Both the position numbers and the translations under genes were made by a program. The notes under the pieces are model-generated. The model was not told the origin of the DNA. It was given only the letters and a program-made list of their open reading frames with translations, and searched no databases. A stretch of 64,000 nucleotides of DNA, taken from assembly GCF_018274385.1 (NCBI RefSeq), contig NZ_JAAFYZ010000031.1, positions 1 through 64,000 on the forward strand, written 5' to 3'. The stretch comes from Catenulispora pinistramenti (GTDB lineage Bacteria > Actinomycetota > Actinomycetes > Streptomycetales > Catenulisporaceae). Below, piece by piece: positions 1 to 8,370 of this stretch; the stretch's first letter is position 1; every line of letters starts with the position of its first letter.

Positions 1-140
1 CCGCAACCCGGCCCACAAACCCCAGCCCCCAGCAAACTCCACCCGCCAACGGATCCCGCCCGCCGACCGACACGTCGCGAACCACATCGCGAACCACGTC
101 GCGAAAACTCCCGGGCAAACGTTGCCTGATACAGCACTAG
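1..140. repeat. Partial copy of dispersed CTAG-ended repeat (cut by window start)
   Basis: This stretch matches the right arm of the large inverted repeat at 49368-50049 almost base for base. Both carry the run of cgcgaaccac units, the gggcaaacgttgcc block and the end gcactag. The copy ends at the CTAG at 137-140 and continues upstream outside the window. No coding function is evident. It shows that the repeat occurs at two separate places within 50 kb. Confidence 0.85.
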
Positions 141-184
141 AGCACCACCAGCCGCGCCCGGTTCGCACCGGGCGCGGTCGTGCT
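141..184. terminator. Strong hairpin after the PerM-type gene
   Basis: An 11-bp perfect GC-rich stem (152-162 with 167-177, loop TCGC) is flanked by a further pairing of AGCAC (141-145) with GTGCT (180-184). It lies exactly at the 3' end of the minus-strand membrane-protein gene. There is no clear U-tract, so it may act as a bidirectional stem-type terminator. Confidence 0.6.
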
Positions 185-1361
185 ACGACAGCACGCCGGA
201 GACCGCTCCGGTCTGGTCTCGCTTGGGGAAGACGACCTCGTCGAGGATCAGGCCGACGGCCGTGGCGGTCGGGACCGCGATCAGCGCGCCGATGAGGCCC
301 AGCAGGGTTCCCAGTACCAGCACCGCGATCATCGTCGCGACCGGATGGATCCGTACCGTGTATTTCATGGTGAGCGGCGTGATGAGGTGGTCTTCGGCGA
401 ATCGGAAGACGATGTAGAAGACCAGCGAGGTGATCGCGGTCGGCACCGACACGGACAGCGCCACCAGGCTCACCACTACGCCGCCGACGGTTGAGCCGAT
501 CACCGGCACCAGGTCCATGATGGCGACCAGGAAGCCGAGCACCGCGGCGTAGGGGACGCCGACGGCCAGGCACCAGACGAAGGTCGCGATCCCGGCCAGG
601 ACGGAGGTGGCCAGGTTGGCCAGCATGTAGCGGCCGACCTGGAGCACGATCCGATTGGTCAGGTCCTCGGCCCGGGGCCGGTCGTCGGCCATGACGAAGC
701 GCAGGCCGAAGTCCCGGACGGCCGGCATGCCGATCAGGAAGTAGGTCGTCAGCGTGATGACGATGAGGGTGCCGCTCACCGCACCGATGATGACCTGGCT
801 GGCTGCCAGCAGACCGGAGACGACCTTCCCGCCGGCGTCGCCGGAGACGAATTGAGCCCGGGCTTTGGCGACGATGTGGTAGCGGTCCTCGATGCGGCCC
901 AGCTGCGAGTTGTGGTCGTGGAGTTCCTGCAGCCACTGGGGGATGGCCTTGGTCAGGGCGCTGATCTCAGTACTCACCGGTGGGATGACCAGCGCGATGA
1001 AGCCGCCGATCACCGCGGCGAACCCGATCAGAACCACGGCCACGGCCGCACCGCGGCGCAGCCGCAGGCGCATCAGGCCCACGACGATCGGCTCCAGGCT
1101 GACGGCGATGAACGCCGACAGCAGCACGAGGATCAGGACCTGGGCGGAGCTCAATATCGCTTCGGCAGTCGCATAGGCCAGGATCAGCCCGATGCCCAGC
1201 CCGAACCCCACGTGCACCCAGGATCGCTCACGGGGCGGTCGCCGCGGGAAGCGTCCGGGCAGCCACAACGATCGGTCCCGCGGGTCGGCGGAAGCCGGCG
1301 AGGCAGGTGCCCCGTTAGCCGCCACTCCCCCGCCCGGCGTCAAGTTCGTGCCGTTCCCCAC
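183..1361 (-). CDS. AI-2E/PerM family (UPF0118) membrane protein
   Basis: This is a polytopic membrane protein of about 392 residues. Hydrophobic segments follow residue ~45 (GLGIGLILAYA, VLILVLLSAFIAVSLEP), a soluble helical loop sits in the middle (TEISALTKAIPQWLQELH), and more helices fill the C-terminal half with the family-type region VPYAAVLGFLVAIMDLVPVIGS. Known members export autoinducer-2 or act as ion antiporters; the substrate here cannot be inferred. The open frame extends to 1589, but the GTG at 1361 has GAGGAGAG 9 bases upstream, and the extra N-terminal residues are low-complexity, so 1361 is preferred. It lies downstream of the catalase gene on the same strand. Confidence 0.85.
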   Translation of the reverse strand: MGNGTNLTPGGGVAANGAPASPASADPRDRSLWLPGRFPRRPPRERSWVHVGFGLGIGLILAYATAEAILSSAQVLILVLLSAFIAVSLEPIVVGLMRLRLRRGAAVAVVLIGFAAVIGGFIALVIPPVSTEISALTKAIPQWLQELHDHNSQLGRIEDRYHIVAKARAQFVSGDAGGKVVSGLLAASQVIIGAVSGTLIVITLTTYFLIGMPAVRDFGLRFVMADDRPRAEDLTNRIVLQVGRYMLANLATSVLAGIATFVWCLAVGVPYAAVLGFLVAIMDLVPVIGSTVGGVVVSLVALSVSVPTAITSLVFYIVFRFAEDHLITPLTMKYTVRIHPVATMIAVLVLGTLLGLIGALIAVPTATAVGLILDEVVFPKRDQTGAVSGVLS

Positions 1362-1597
1362 GCCCGCCACCTCTCCTCTGTCGACGCCAACGATGCCGGG
1401 GGCCGGTTGTCCCGCACTCCGCTCGCCAAACGTGCCTGTTTTGACCGGAGAGGTCCTGGCATTTCGCGGGCGGGCCGGGAAGTCACGGACGAGCCGCTTC
1501 GCCTCGAACAGCCAGGTGCCGGCAGAGTTCGCGGCGTACGCACGGCAGAGCGCGGGTCGCCAACGGGCCCGCGCTCTGCCGTCGACCATTCGCGCTG

Positions 1598-3754
1598 TCA
1601 GGTGAGGACCGGCGGACGGTCGGGGAAACGGTGCGCGGCGAGCGCGGCGAGAAAGGCGTCTGCGAAGTCGTCGACGCCGTTCTCGCCCGGTGCCGCCACC
1701 ACGACGCCTTCCTGGAGGTCGGAGGCGGTCGGCGTCCGGCTATCGGAGGAGTCGGACAGGCCGGCCGGGTCGGCTGGGCCGTAGGGCGGCAGCACGTACG
1801 CGCCGCCGTCCAGCGCGCCGATCGGCTTGCCGTGGCGCCAGGCCTCTTCCACGAAGCGGCGGGTGTCCGGGTCGGCGGCCAAGGTGCGTGCCGACTCGGC
1901 ACCGCCGGCGACCACGACCGCGTCGTAGAGCACCGAGGCGGTGGTCGGCAGTGCCCGGGTCACCGGCAGCGTGCCCTCGCCGTTCCCGTCGTGCAGTGAG
2001 CCGTCGTGCGCGGCGAGCACTTCAACGGTCACCGAATGCTGCTTCAGAAGCGACTGTAGAGCGGCGGCCGACGCGACGTCGACGCCGTCCGCCGCCAGGA
2101 GTGCGACCTTGCGGGTGCCGGGGTCGCCGGGCAGAAGGTTCTGCTGGCTCAGCGCGGCAGAGCTGCGGCCGTGGTTGGCGGTGCCGGTCTGTTCCGGGAC
2201 GTCGACACCGATCCCGGCCGCGACGGCTGAGGCCAGGCCGTGGTCGACGTGGGTGAGGTTGTCGACCATGCGCTTTCTGATGGCCCGGTTCTCCACTTTG
2301 CCGAGTTCGAACCGGAAGGCCTGGACGATGTGCTGCTTCTCCCAGTCGGCCATGCTGTTCCAGAACAGCGTGGCCTGGCTGTAGTGGTCGGAGAAGCTGC
2401 CGCTGCGCTTGCGGATCGTGTCGCCGTCCACGCGCTGCTGATAGTGCTGGAAGACGCCGGGCTGCCGGTCCTGGCCGGCCTGGTGCGGGTTGTCTCCGTT
2501 CAGGGAGTTCGGGGCGTAGCTGGTGCCGGAGTGGATCACCTGCTGGCCGTAGCCGTCGCGGTGGTTGTGATTGACGTCGGCGATCGGCCGGTTCACCGGC
2601 AGCTGGGAGAAGTTGGGGCCGCCCAGGCGGATCAGCTGGGTGTCCAGGTAGGAGAAGTTGCGGCCCTGCAACAGCGGATCGTTGGAGAAGTCGATGCCCG
2701 GGACGACGTTGGCGGTGTGGAACGCGGCTTGTTCGGTCTCGGCGAAGAAGTTCTCCGGATTGCGGTCCAGGACCATCCGGCCGATCACCCGGACGGGGAC
2801 CTCCTCCTCGGGAATCAGCTTGGTGGCGTCCAGGATGTCGAAGTCGAAGCCCGTCTCGTCCTGCTCGGCCACCAGCTGCACGCCGAGCTCCCACTCCGGG
2901 TAGTCCCCGCCTTCGATCGCCTCCCACAGGTCGCGGCGGTGGAAGTCGGGGTCCTTGCCCGCGGTGATCTGGGCCTCGTCCCAGACCTGCGAGGCGACGC
3001 CGAGCTTGGGCCGCCAGTGGAACTTCACGAACGTCCCGCGGCCGTCGGCGGTCACGAAGCGGAAGGTGTGGACGCCGAACCCCTGCATCATCCGCAGGCT
3101 GCGCGGGATCGCGCGGTCCGACATGGCCCACATCAGCATGTGGGTGGATTCGGGCTGCAGCGAGCAGAAGTCCCAGAAGGTGTCGTGCGCGGTGCCGCCG
3201 GTGGGCATCTCGTTGTGCGGCTCGGGCTTCACCGCGTGCACGAAGTCCGGGAACTTGATCGCGTCCTGGATGAAGAACACCGGCATGTTGTTGCCGACCA
3301 GGTCGTAGTTCCCTTCTCGGGTGTAGAACTTCGTGGCGAATCCTCGGACGTCCCGCACTGTGTCGGCCGAGCCCCGCGGGCCCTGGACGGTGGAGAACCG
3401 CACGAACACCGGCGTCCGCAGACCGGCTTCGGACAGGAAGTCCGCACAGGTCAGATCGGCCAGCGACGCATAGGCCTCGAAGTAGCCGTAGGCGGCCGAA
3501 CCGCGGGCGTGCACCACGCGCTCGGGGATGCGCTCGTGATCGAAGTGGGTGAGCTTCTCCCGGGCCTGGAAGTCCTCCAGCAGCGTCGGGCCGCGCTCGC
3601 CGACCCGCAGCGAGTTGTCGGTGTCGTCGATCCGGACGCCCTGGTCGGTGGTGAGCAGGTCCTGCGCGGGGTGGGCGCGGAAGGCTTCGAGTTGCTCGTT
3701 CTTGGGGTCCTCGCGGTCAGCGCCGCTTCCTGCGGTGCCCGGTCCTGTCGCCAT
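1598..3754 (-). CDS. katE: Large-subunit (HPII-type) catalase
   Basis: This cytoplasmic haem catalase removes hydrogen peroxide. At 718 residues it is a clade 2 large-subunit enzyme: a catalase core (about 30-540) and a C-terminal class I glutamine-amidotransferase/DJ-1-like domain (about 545-718, starting [12 protein letters not shown]). The active-site region [11 protein letters not shown] (His82) and the haem-pocket segment [17 protein letters not shown] are present. The start has AAGGAG upstream. A 54-residue gene ends 52 bases before it on the same strand, and a SigB-like promoter precedes that gene, so both are probably stress-induced together. Confidence 0.95.
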   Translation of the reverse strand: MATGPGTAGSGADREDPKNEQLEAFRAHPAQDLLTTDQGVRIDDTDNSLRVGERGPTLLEDFQAREKLTHFDHERIPERVVHARGSAAYGYFEAYASLADLTCADFLSEAGLRTPVFVRFSTVQGPRGSADTVRDVRGFATKFYTREGNYDLVGNNMPVFFIQDAIKFPDFVHAVKPEPHNEMPTGGTAHDTFWDFCSLQPESTHMLMWAMSDRAIPRSLRMMQGFGVHTFRFVTADGRGTFVKFHWRPKLGVASQVWDEAQITAGKDPDFHRRDLWEAIEGGDYPEWELGVQLVAEQDETGFDFDILDATKLIPEEEVPVRVIGRMVLDRNPENFFAETEQAAFHTANVVPGIDFSNDPLLQGRNFSYLDTQLIRLGGPNFSQLPVNRPIADVNHNHRDGYGQQVIHSGTSYAPNSLNGDNPHQAGQDRQPGVFQHYQQRVDGDTIRKRSGSFSDHYSQATLFWNSMADWEKQHIVQAFRFELGKVENRAIRKRMVDNLTHVDHGLASAVAAGIGVDVPEQTGTANHGRSSAALSQQNLLPGDPGTRKVALLAADGVDVASAAALQSLLKQHSVTVEVLAAHDGSLHDGNGEGTLPVTRALPTTASVLYDAVVVAGGAESARTLAADPDTRRFVEEAWRHGKPIGALDGGAYVLPPYGPADPAGLSDSSDSRTPTASDLQEGVVVAAPGENGVDDFADAFLAALAAHRFPDRPPVLT

Positions 3755-3805
3755 GAGAAAAGCTCCTTGCTGGTGGTTGTCTTTGCCGACTGCCGTACGG
3801 GAGCC

Positions 3806-3970
3806 TCAGCGGCTCGCGGACCGGGCTTGATCGGCGTGGCGGCCCTGGGCGAACTCCGCCACGAGCTTCGCGCAGCACTTCGGCAGGTCGTCGGGCTTGC
3901 GGCTGGTCACCAGGCCGGCGTCGGCGACGGCCTGGCCCGCCTGGATCACGTCGCCCAACGCTGCGGCCAT
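3806..3970 (-). CDS. Small conserved-looking protein upstream of katE, function unknown
   Basis: This gene encodes 54 residues and is too short for standard ORF lists. The ATG at 3970 has GGAGG 7 bases upstream; an in-frame ATG at 3985 has poorer spacing. The product is mostly helical and soluble: an N-terminal AALGDVIQAGQAVADAG segment, then RKPDDLPKCCAKLVAEF with a vicinal Cys-Cys pair, then a basic tail. It lies between a SigB-like promoter (4024-4048) and katE, which suggests an oxidative-stress role and possibly redox-active cysteines. I do not recognise the family. Confidence 0.6.
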   Translation of the reverse strand: MAAALGDVIQAGQAVADAGLVTSRKPDDLPKCCAKLVAEFAQGRHADQARSASR

Positions 3971-4023
3971 CTCCGGTACCTCCATGCCTTTCGACGCGTG
4001 CCCCGAAGGGCGATCGCGGCGTT

Positions 4024-4048
4024 TTGCCCCGAAGATCCCATCCCAAAC
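4024..4048 (-). promoter_or_regulatory. SigB/SigF-type promoter motif for the small gene and katE
   Basis: On the minus strand GTTT (4048-4045) is followed after exactly 15 bases by GGGCAA (4029-4024). This matches the actinobacterial SigB/SigF pattern GTTT-N15-GGGTAY with two mismatches in the -10. The -10 ends 53 bases before the ATG at 3970. The same architecture recurs at six other stress genes in the window. Confidence 0.6.
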
Positions 4049-4098
4049 GCCGGACCGCGTCCTCGCAACCGGCAGGTCGCCGCCGCGAGGACCATCCG

Positions 4099-4196
4099 GT
4101 GAGGAATCCGGCCCTGGCCCGGGCGGGCTCCTCGCGAGCTTCCTCGGCCATGTGGTGTCCGCGTTCGATTCCGTGTCCGCGCAGGTCGGCGGCCCA
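4099..4196 (-). pseudogene. C-terminal remnant of an alpha/beta hydrolase (dehalogenase-like)
   Basis: On the minus strand from 4196 the translation reads WAADLRGHGIERGHHMAEE and goes on to a final FLT. This matches the C-terminus of haloacetate-dehalogenase-like alpha/beta hydrolases, where a W..D.RG....GHHMAEE block carries the catalytic His. No start codon, nucleophile motif or N-terminal domain is present upstream, because the AmaP-like gene ends at 4239. It is read as a decayed, truncated gene; the identification rests on motif memory only. Confidence 0.4.
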
Positions 4197-4238
4197 CCGG
4201 TGTGGTCGGCGGTGGGGGCCGGGCCGCGGACGCGTGTC

Positions 4239-4820
4239 TCATTTCACGCGTGCGGGTCTGCCGCGGCGCGAGCGTCGGCCGACGATGCGGATCTCGATGC
4301 CGGGCACGGCCCCACCGCAGGCCGTGCCGATGCCGGGGACGATGTCCGATCGCACACCGGCAAGCAGCCGAGCCGGCTCGGCCTCCGGACGCGGCCGCAG
4401 GATCAGGCGCAGCCGTGGCGGATCGGTGGTGACGAAGTGGGCGCGAGCCGAGGCCACCTCGTCGAGGTCGCGTGCCTCGGCGCAGATCCGGCGTGCCAGG
4501 GTCTGCGCGTCGACCCGTGCGGTGCCCAGTCGCAGAGTTCGCATTCGCACGGCGACGTACTGCCAGACGAGAAAGAGCGCCGCGAGAAGGCAGACGGCCG
4601 TGAGCGCGCCGGGCAGATACCAGCCGTGGACGGCCTCCCGCAGATGCGAGCGCGTGGTCGGCCCGGCCAACGAACGGTCCGGTCCGGTGGCGACGTACCG
4701 CACGGCACTCCCGGGCAGCAGGTGCGCGGCATACCGCGCCGTGAGCAGCCACAGGCCGAGCGCGACACACACCAGGCCCAGCACCGCGAGCAGCAGCCGG
4801 TTGACGATCACCGTGGTCAT
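4239..4820 (-). CDS. AmaP-like alkaline-shock membrane anchor protein
   Basis: The protein has 193 residues. Two N-terminal transmembrane helices (about 6-28, LLLAVLGLVCVALGLWLL; about 68-88, ALTAVCLLAALFLVWQY) flank a short extracytoplasmic loop, and a cytoplasmic region of about 100 residues follows. This is the layout of AmaP proteins that anchor Asp23/Gls24 proteins to the membrane. It starts inside the stop of the upstream DUF6286-type gene (ATGA, 4817-4820), so translation is coupled. It is the third gene of the minus-strand Asp23 operon. Confidence 0.75.
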   Translation of the reverse strand: MTTVIVNRLLLAVLGLVCVALGLWLLTARYAAHLLPGSAVRYVATGPDRSLAGPTTRSHLREAVHGWYLPGALTAVCLLAALFLVWQYVAVRMRTLRLGTARVDAQTLARRICAEARDLDEVASARAHFVTTDPPRLRLILRPRPEAEPARLLAGVRSDIVPGIGTACGGAVPGIEIRIVGRRSRRGRPARVK

Positions 4821-5791
4821 TGAACCCTTGCCTTCCTCATGCGCACTCGTGCGCGTACACGCAACCTCGGCGCCGCGAACGTCGCAGGAGCCTGCTCCTG
4901 GATCTGCCGCGCCCGGACCAGCGCGGCATCGGAGTCGGCCGGCTTCACGGTGAGCCGCACCCGAGCCGTGCGCCCTCGACGGACCGTGACCACGGCCGCC
5001 ATGTCGACGTCCCGCACCGCGTGCCGTAGGTGGGAGGAGACCGCGCCGGGAGAGATCGCGGCGTGCAGGCGCGGATCCCCGGTCACCATCTCCAGCCGCG
5101 TCCGTCTCGGGGCGAGCGCGCACACCAGCGCGACGAGCCCGACCACGACCAGTCCCACGGCACCGGCGACGACCGCCCCGCTGGACGGATGCGCGTCCGC
5201 GATCGACCTCGCCCAGGACCCGAGCCGACCGCTGTAGTGGTAGCGCCGCTGGATGACGACGGCCAACGCGAGCGCCGCGACAGATCCGACGGCTGAAGCG
5301 GCGATTACGGTGGGCAGGGTGCGGGCATGCGGGATCGGCTTCGCCGCGGAAGCGGTCCGCGGTCCGCCATCTGGTTCGTTGTCTGATTGGGTCTGTGATG
5401 CTGTCTCTGTCGCTGGTCGAGATGCGGGCGCGATATAGGAGACACGGACTGCGACACGCCGCACGCGCGTATCGGCGAGAGCGTCGAGCCGCTCGGCGAG
5501 ATGGCCGGAGACCTCGGCTGCCGCGGCTGCCGCCGACCGCGGATAGGGGACTTCGATCCACGCGTGCGCGACGCGCCGCCCCCGCCCGAAGTGCACCCGG
5601 ACCCGTGCCTGATGGCCTGCCGGGCCCCAGGTGCCCAAGGTCTCGCGGGCGGCGTGTTCGGACAGGTGCGCGAGCGCGCGGTCGGAGATCGACAGGCTGC
5701 CGCGCTCGGCGGCCGGCGTGCCGACCGGTGTCGGAGCCGGCACCGAACTCTGAGCCGCCGTATCCGCCGACGCCTCCAAGGGCACGCTCAC
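4817..5791 (-). CDS. Asp23-like / DUF6286-type membrane protein
   Basis: This 324-residue protein has two parts. The N-terminus (about 30-130, SLSISDRALAHLSEHAAR... RVRRVAVRVSYI) resembles a divergent Asp23 fold. A C-terminal DUF6286-like half carries two transmembrane helices (TVIAASAVGSVAALALAVVI and VVAGAVGLVVVGLVALVCAL) and a cytosolic tail. The central linker TETASQTQSDNEPDGG is polar and low-complexity. It overlaps both neighbours by ATGA, which indicates a co-translated membrane complex with the AmaP-like and small membrane proteins. Confidence 0.75.
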   Translation of the reverse strand: MSVPLEASADTAAQSSVPAPTPVGTPAAERGSLSISDRALAHLSEHAARETLGTWGPAGHQARVRVHFGRGRRVAHAWIEVPYPRSAAAAAAEVSGHLAERLDALADTRVRRVAVRVSYIAPASRPATETASQTQSDNEPDGGPRTASAAKPIPHARTLPTVIAASAVGSVAALALAVVIQRRYHYSGRLGSWARSIADAHPSSGAVVAGAVGLVVVGLVALVCALAPRRTRLEMVTGDPRLHAAISPGAVSSHLRHAVRDVDMAAVVTVRRGRTARVRLTVKPADSDAALVRARQIQEQAPATFAAPRLRVRARVRMRKARVQ

Positions 5792-5994
5792 CGGTCCCGA
5801 TCCCGGTCCCGGTCCCAGTCGCGGCTGCGCAGCGCCTCCGCCAAGCCGCCGCCCTCGGCGAGCCGCCCGACCCCGTATCCCGCCGCGCCCAGGGCCGCGA
5901 CCATCACGAACGCGCTGAACCCGCCGAACGCCGCCGCGAAGCCCAGCGCGATCCCGTACATCATCCCGACTGTCGCAGTATTCATCGGCATCAT
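5788..5994 (-). CDS. Small integral membrane protein of the Asp23 cluster
   Basis: The protein has 68 residues with one long hydrophobic hairpin-like region (GMMYGIALGFAAAFGGFSAFVMVAALGAAG, given in two helices) and a highly charged C-terminus of alternating Arg-Asp. Equivalent small membrane proteins accompany Asp23/AmaP genes in many actinobacteria. The ATG at 5994 is preceded by GAGAGGG; in-frame ATGs at 5991 and 5985 are alternatives. Its stop overlaps the next gene (ATGA). The Arg-Asp tail comes from a short DNA repeat and is probably variable in length. Confidence 0.7.
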   Translation of the reverse strand: MMPMNTATVGMMYGIALGFAAAFGGFSAFVMVAALGAAGYGVGRLAEGGGLAEALRSRDWDRDRDRDR

Positions 5995-6154
5995 CACCTC
6001 ATCCCTCTCACCCGTATTCGACCCGGCCGGGCCCCGATCCTCACGCGGGCAGGCCGGGATGGCCGGAAAAAATCTCGGCGGCACCGCGTGAGGATCGCCG
6101 CGCGGCGGGGTCCAAGTCTGTGCACCGACGTCAAGACCCATGTGGAGGTACGCC

Positions 6155-6667
6155 ATGACCACGACCGCGACCGAGCGCAGCACGAAGAGCGACGGCGAGA
6201 AGACCGAGGTGGTCGGCCAGGGGCGCACCCTGCCCGCCGCACGGGCCGAGAGCGCGGCGCCGGGCGCCGTGGAGGACCGGGGCAAGACCACGATCGCCGA
6301 CCAGGTGGTCGCCAAGATCGCCAACCTGGCGGCGCGCGAGGTGCCCGGCGTGCACGCCCTCGGCGGCGGCATCTCCCGCACCCTGGCCACCGCCCGCGAC
6401 CGGGTCACCGGCTCCGGTGCCAAAGCCGCGGGCCTGACCGGTGGGGTCAAGGTCGAAGTCGGCCAGCTGCAGGCGGCGGTCGATCTGCAGCTGATCGTCG
6501 AGTACGGCGTGGTGATCACCGACGTCGCCGCCCAGGTACGCGAGGATGTGGTGGACGCCGTCGAGCGGATGACCGGCCTGGAGGTCGTCGAGGTCAACAT
6601 CTCGGTGATCGACGTCCGGCTGCTCGAAGAGGACGACGACCAGGACGGCGACGGCCGCGTGCAGTAA
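6155..6667 (+). CDS. Asp23/Gls24 family envelope stress response protein
   Basis: This 170-residue soluble protein has a full Asp23 domain (about 45-160): GKTTIADQVVAKIANLAARE, VPGVHALGG, and the closing VVEVNISVIDVRL. Family members are abundant peripheral proteins that bind AmaP at the membrane during alkaline or cell-wall stress. The start ATG has GGAGG 8 bases upstream. It is divergent from the three-gene membrane operon and precedes the sigma factor gene. Confidence 0.9.
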   Translation: MTTTATERSTKSDGEKTEVVGQGRTLPAARAESAAPGAVEDRGKTTIADQVVAKIANLAAREVPGVHALGGGISRTLATARDRVTGSGAKAAGLTGGVKVEVGQLQAAVDLQLIVEYGVVITDVAAQVREDVVDAVERMTGLEVVEVNISVIDVRLLEEDDDQDGDGRVQ

Positions 6668-6731
6668 GCGCGCGCCGGGGGCCCCGCCGGTTTCCCGAAC
6701 ATAGCGCGGCAGCCGATCGAGGGGGTTGACC

Positions 6732-7328
6732 GTGACACCGGTATCAGGGCTCACCGACGCCCCCGGCACCCGGGACAGCGGCGGCGGCCTCGCCGAGGTC
6801 GACGACCGCCTGCTCGCCGCCCGCGCCGCCGACGGCGACGACGAAGCCTTCGAACACCTCGTGCACCGCTACGCCCCGCGCATGCTGACGCTCGCGACCC
6901 GGATACTGGGCGACCGGACGGAAGCCGAGGACGCGGTGCAGGAGGCATTCGTCGCGGCCTGGCGCGCGCTGCCCGGCTTCCGCGCCGACTCCCAGTTCCC
7001 CACGTGGCTCTACCGCATCGTCACCAACAAGTGCCTCAACCTCTTGCGGGCCCGGCGCCCCAACGCGCCGCTGGAGGACGCCGGCGAACTGCGCGCACCG
7101 GCCGGCGACCCGGCCGACGCCGCCGAGGCCACCGAGACACTGCGTACACTCGGGCAGGCCCTCGACTCGCTGACCGACGAGCAGCGGGCGTGCTGGGTGC
7201 TGCGGGAGATGGACGGGCTCTCCTACGAGGAGATCGGCCGGATCCTCGGGATCGGCGAGCCCTCGGTCCGTGGCCGGATCCACCGAGCACGCAAAGCACT
7301 GATGGAGGCGGTGCGCCCATGCACCTGA
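6732..7328 (+). CDS. ECF-like RNA polymerase sigma factor in the Asp23 cluster
   Basis: This 198-residue protein has region 2 (LVHRYAPRMLTLATRILGD, EDAVQEAFVAAWRALPGF, WLYRIVTNKCLNLLR) and region 4 (LGQALDSLTDEQRACWVLREM, LSYEEIGRILGIGEPSVRGRIHRARK), with no region 3. The GTG at 6732 is favoured over the TTG at 6726 because GAGGGGG lies about 7 bases before it. The 3' end overlaps the next gene by 10 bases. That gene combines an anti-sigma-like Cys/His segment with an Asp23-like domain, so it probably controls this factor. Confidence 0.9.
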   Translation: MTPVSGLTDAPGTRDSGGGLAEVDDRLLAARAADGDDEAFEHLVHRYAPRMLTLATRILGDRTEAEDAVQEAFVAAWRALPGFRADSQFPTWLYRIVTNKCLNLLRARRPNAPLEDAGELRAPAGDPADAAEATETLRTLGQALDSLTDEQRACWVLREMDGLSYEEIGRILGIGEPSVRGRIHRARKALMEAVRPCT

Positions 7329-7954
7329 ACCACCCCCTCCCCGACCCGGCGGCCGACCACAGCCTGCCGTGCGGCGCCGATCTGGACGAACTCCAAGCCT
7401 TCGGCGCACCGCCGCCCGCCCACGAGCGGTGCCCGCACTGCCTCGACGCCGTGGACGCCCTGCACACCCTTGAGAATCTGGTACGCGGTGCCCTGGAGCA
7501 GGATGAACGCGCCCAAACCAGTGCCCTGTGGCTCACCGACCGGATCATGCGCACCGTCCGCACCGAACTGCGCCCCGGGCCCCTGCTGCCCATGGGCGAG
7601 CCCGACGAAGACCTGTGGATCACCCACGCCGCCGCCACACGCGCCCTGCGCCGCGCCGTCGACACCCTGCCCGGCATCACCGCTGGAAGCTGCCGCGTCA
7701 CCGCGGTCACCGCCGACGGCGAACGGCGCCCGCGAGGCGGACGGCTGCCGCGCGGACCGGTGCGGATCCGGCTGGAGATCGCCATCAGCCTCGGCCAGGT
7801 CGTGGCCGAAGTGGCGGCGGCGGCACGGGTCGTGGTCGCCGACACCGCCGCCGACTGCGGCATGGACGTGCGCGAGATCGACATCGCGGTCATCGACCTG
7901 ATCGTCACGGCGCCGGCCGGCACAAGGGAAGACAAACGCAGCGATGGACACTGA
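7319..7954 (+). CDS. Asp23-like protein with N-terminal anti-sigma-type Cys/His motif
   Basis: The protein has 211 residues. The N-terminal ~60 residues contain CGADLDELQAFG followed by HERCPHC. The His-x2-Cys-x2-Cys array resembles the zinc motif of ZAS anti-sigma factors (normally H-x3-C-x2-C). After residue ~95 the pattern is Asp23-like, ending CGMDVREIDIAVIDLIV. It overlaps the sigma gene by 10 bases. I infer a cytosolic anti-sigma regulator whose sensing part is an Asp23 domain; the zinc site differs by one residue from the usual spacing, so metal binding is not certain. Confidence 0.65.
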   Translation: MHLNHPLPDPAADHSLPCGADLDELQAFGAPPPAHERCPHCLDAVDALHTLENLVRGALEQDERAQTSALWLTDRIMRTVRTELRPGPLLPMGEPDEDLWITHAAATRALRRAVDTLPGITAGSCRVTAVTADGERRPRGGRLPRGPVRIRLEIAISLGQVVAEVAAAARVVVADTAADCGMDVREIDIAVIDLIVTAPAGTREDKRSDGH

Positions 7955-8276
7955 GCTCACCGCCCGCCTGGCCGGCGCGGTCGCCGCCGTACCGGACATC
8001 GCCTACCTGAGCCCGCACCCGCGCGCCCTGTTCAGCACCGTGCTGGCTCGCGGCGACACGCGCGGCGGCGGAGTGAGCGTGCACGACGGACCGGCCGGTA
8101 TGGTCGTGGAGGTGCGCGTGGCTCTGCGTCGGAACGCCCCCGCGCTGGCGACTGTGCGTGCGGTGCGCAGTACTGCGGAAGAAGTACTCGCCGGCTACTT
8201 CGGTGCGGATAAAAGCTATAAGGACACACACTCGCCGCGCGCCCACATCACGGTCACCGTCACGGCGATCATCTGA
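7944..8276 (+). CDS. Short Asp23-related protein
   Basis: This 110-residue product starts inside the end of the preceding Asp23-like gene (11-base overlap). The order ELTARLAGAVAAVPDIAYL, then GVSVHDGPAGMVVEVRVALR, then AHITVTVTAII resembles a minimal Asp23 fold. There is no signal peptide or membrane segment. It is probably a partner in the same envelope-stress complex. Base composition falls near its 3' end. The family call is by pattern and is moderate. Confidence 0.55.
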   Translation: MDTELTARLAGAVAAVPDIAYLSPHPRALFSTVLARGDTRGGGVSVHDGPAGMVVEVRVALRRNAPALATVRAVRSTAEEVLAGYFGADKSYKDTHSPRAHITVTVTAII

Positions 8277-8290
8277 CGAACCCGGCTCCG

Positions 8291-8315
8291 GTTTCTTGCG
8301 GACCACTTTGGGTAG
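8291..8315 (+). promoter_or_regulatory. SigB/SigF-type promoter motif before the SRPBCC gene
   Basis: GTTT (8291-8294), a 15-base spacer and GGGTAG (8310-8315) match the GTTT-N15-GGGTAY consensus in all but the last base. The -10 ends 55 bases before the ATG at 8371, in the short gap after the Asp23 genes. Confidence 0.65.
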
Positions 8316-8370
8316 CCGTGTATCCCCTGGCAGCGATGCCACAGCGACTAAAGCTTTTGAGAGGCTGAAC

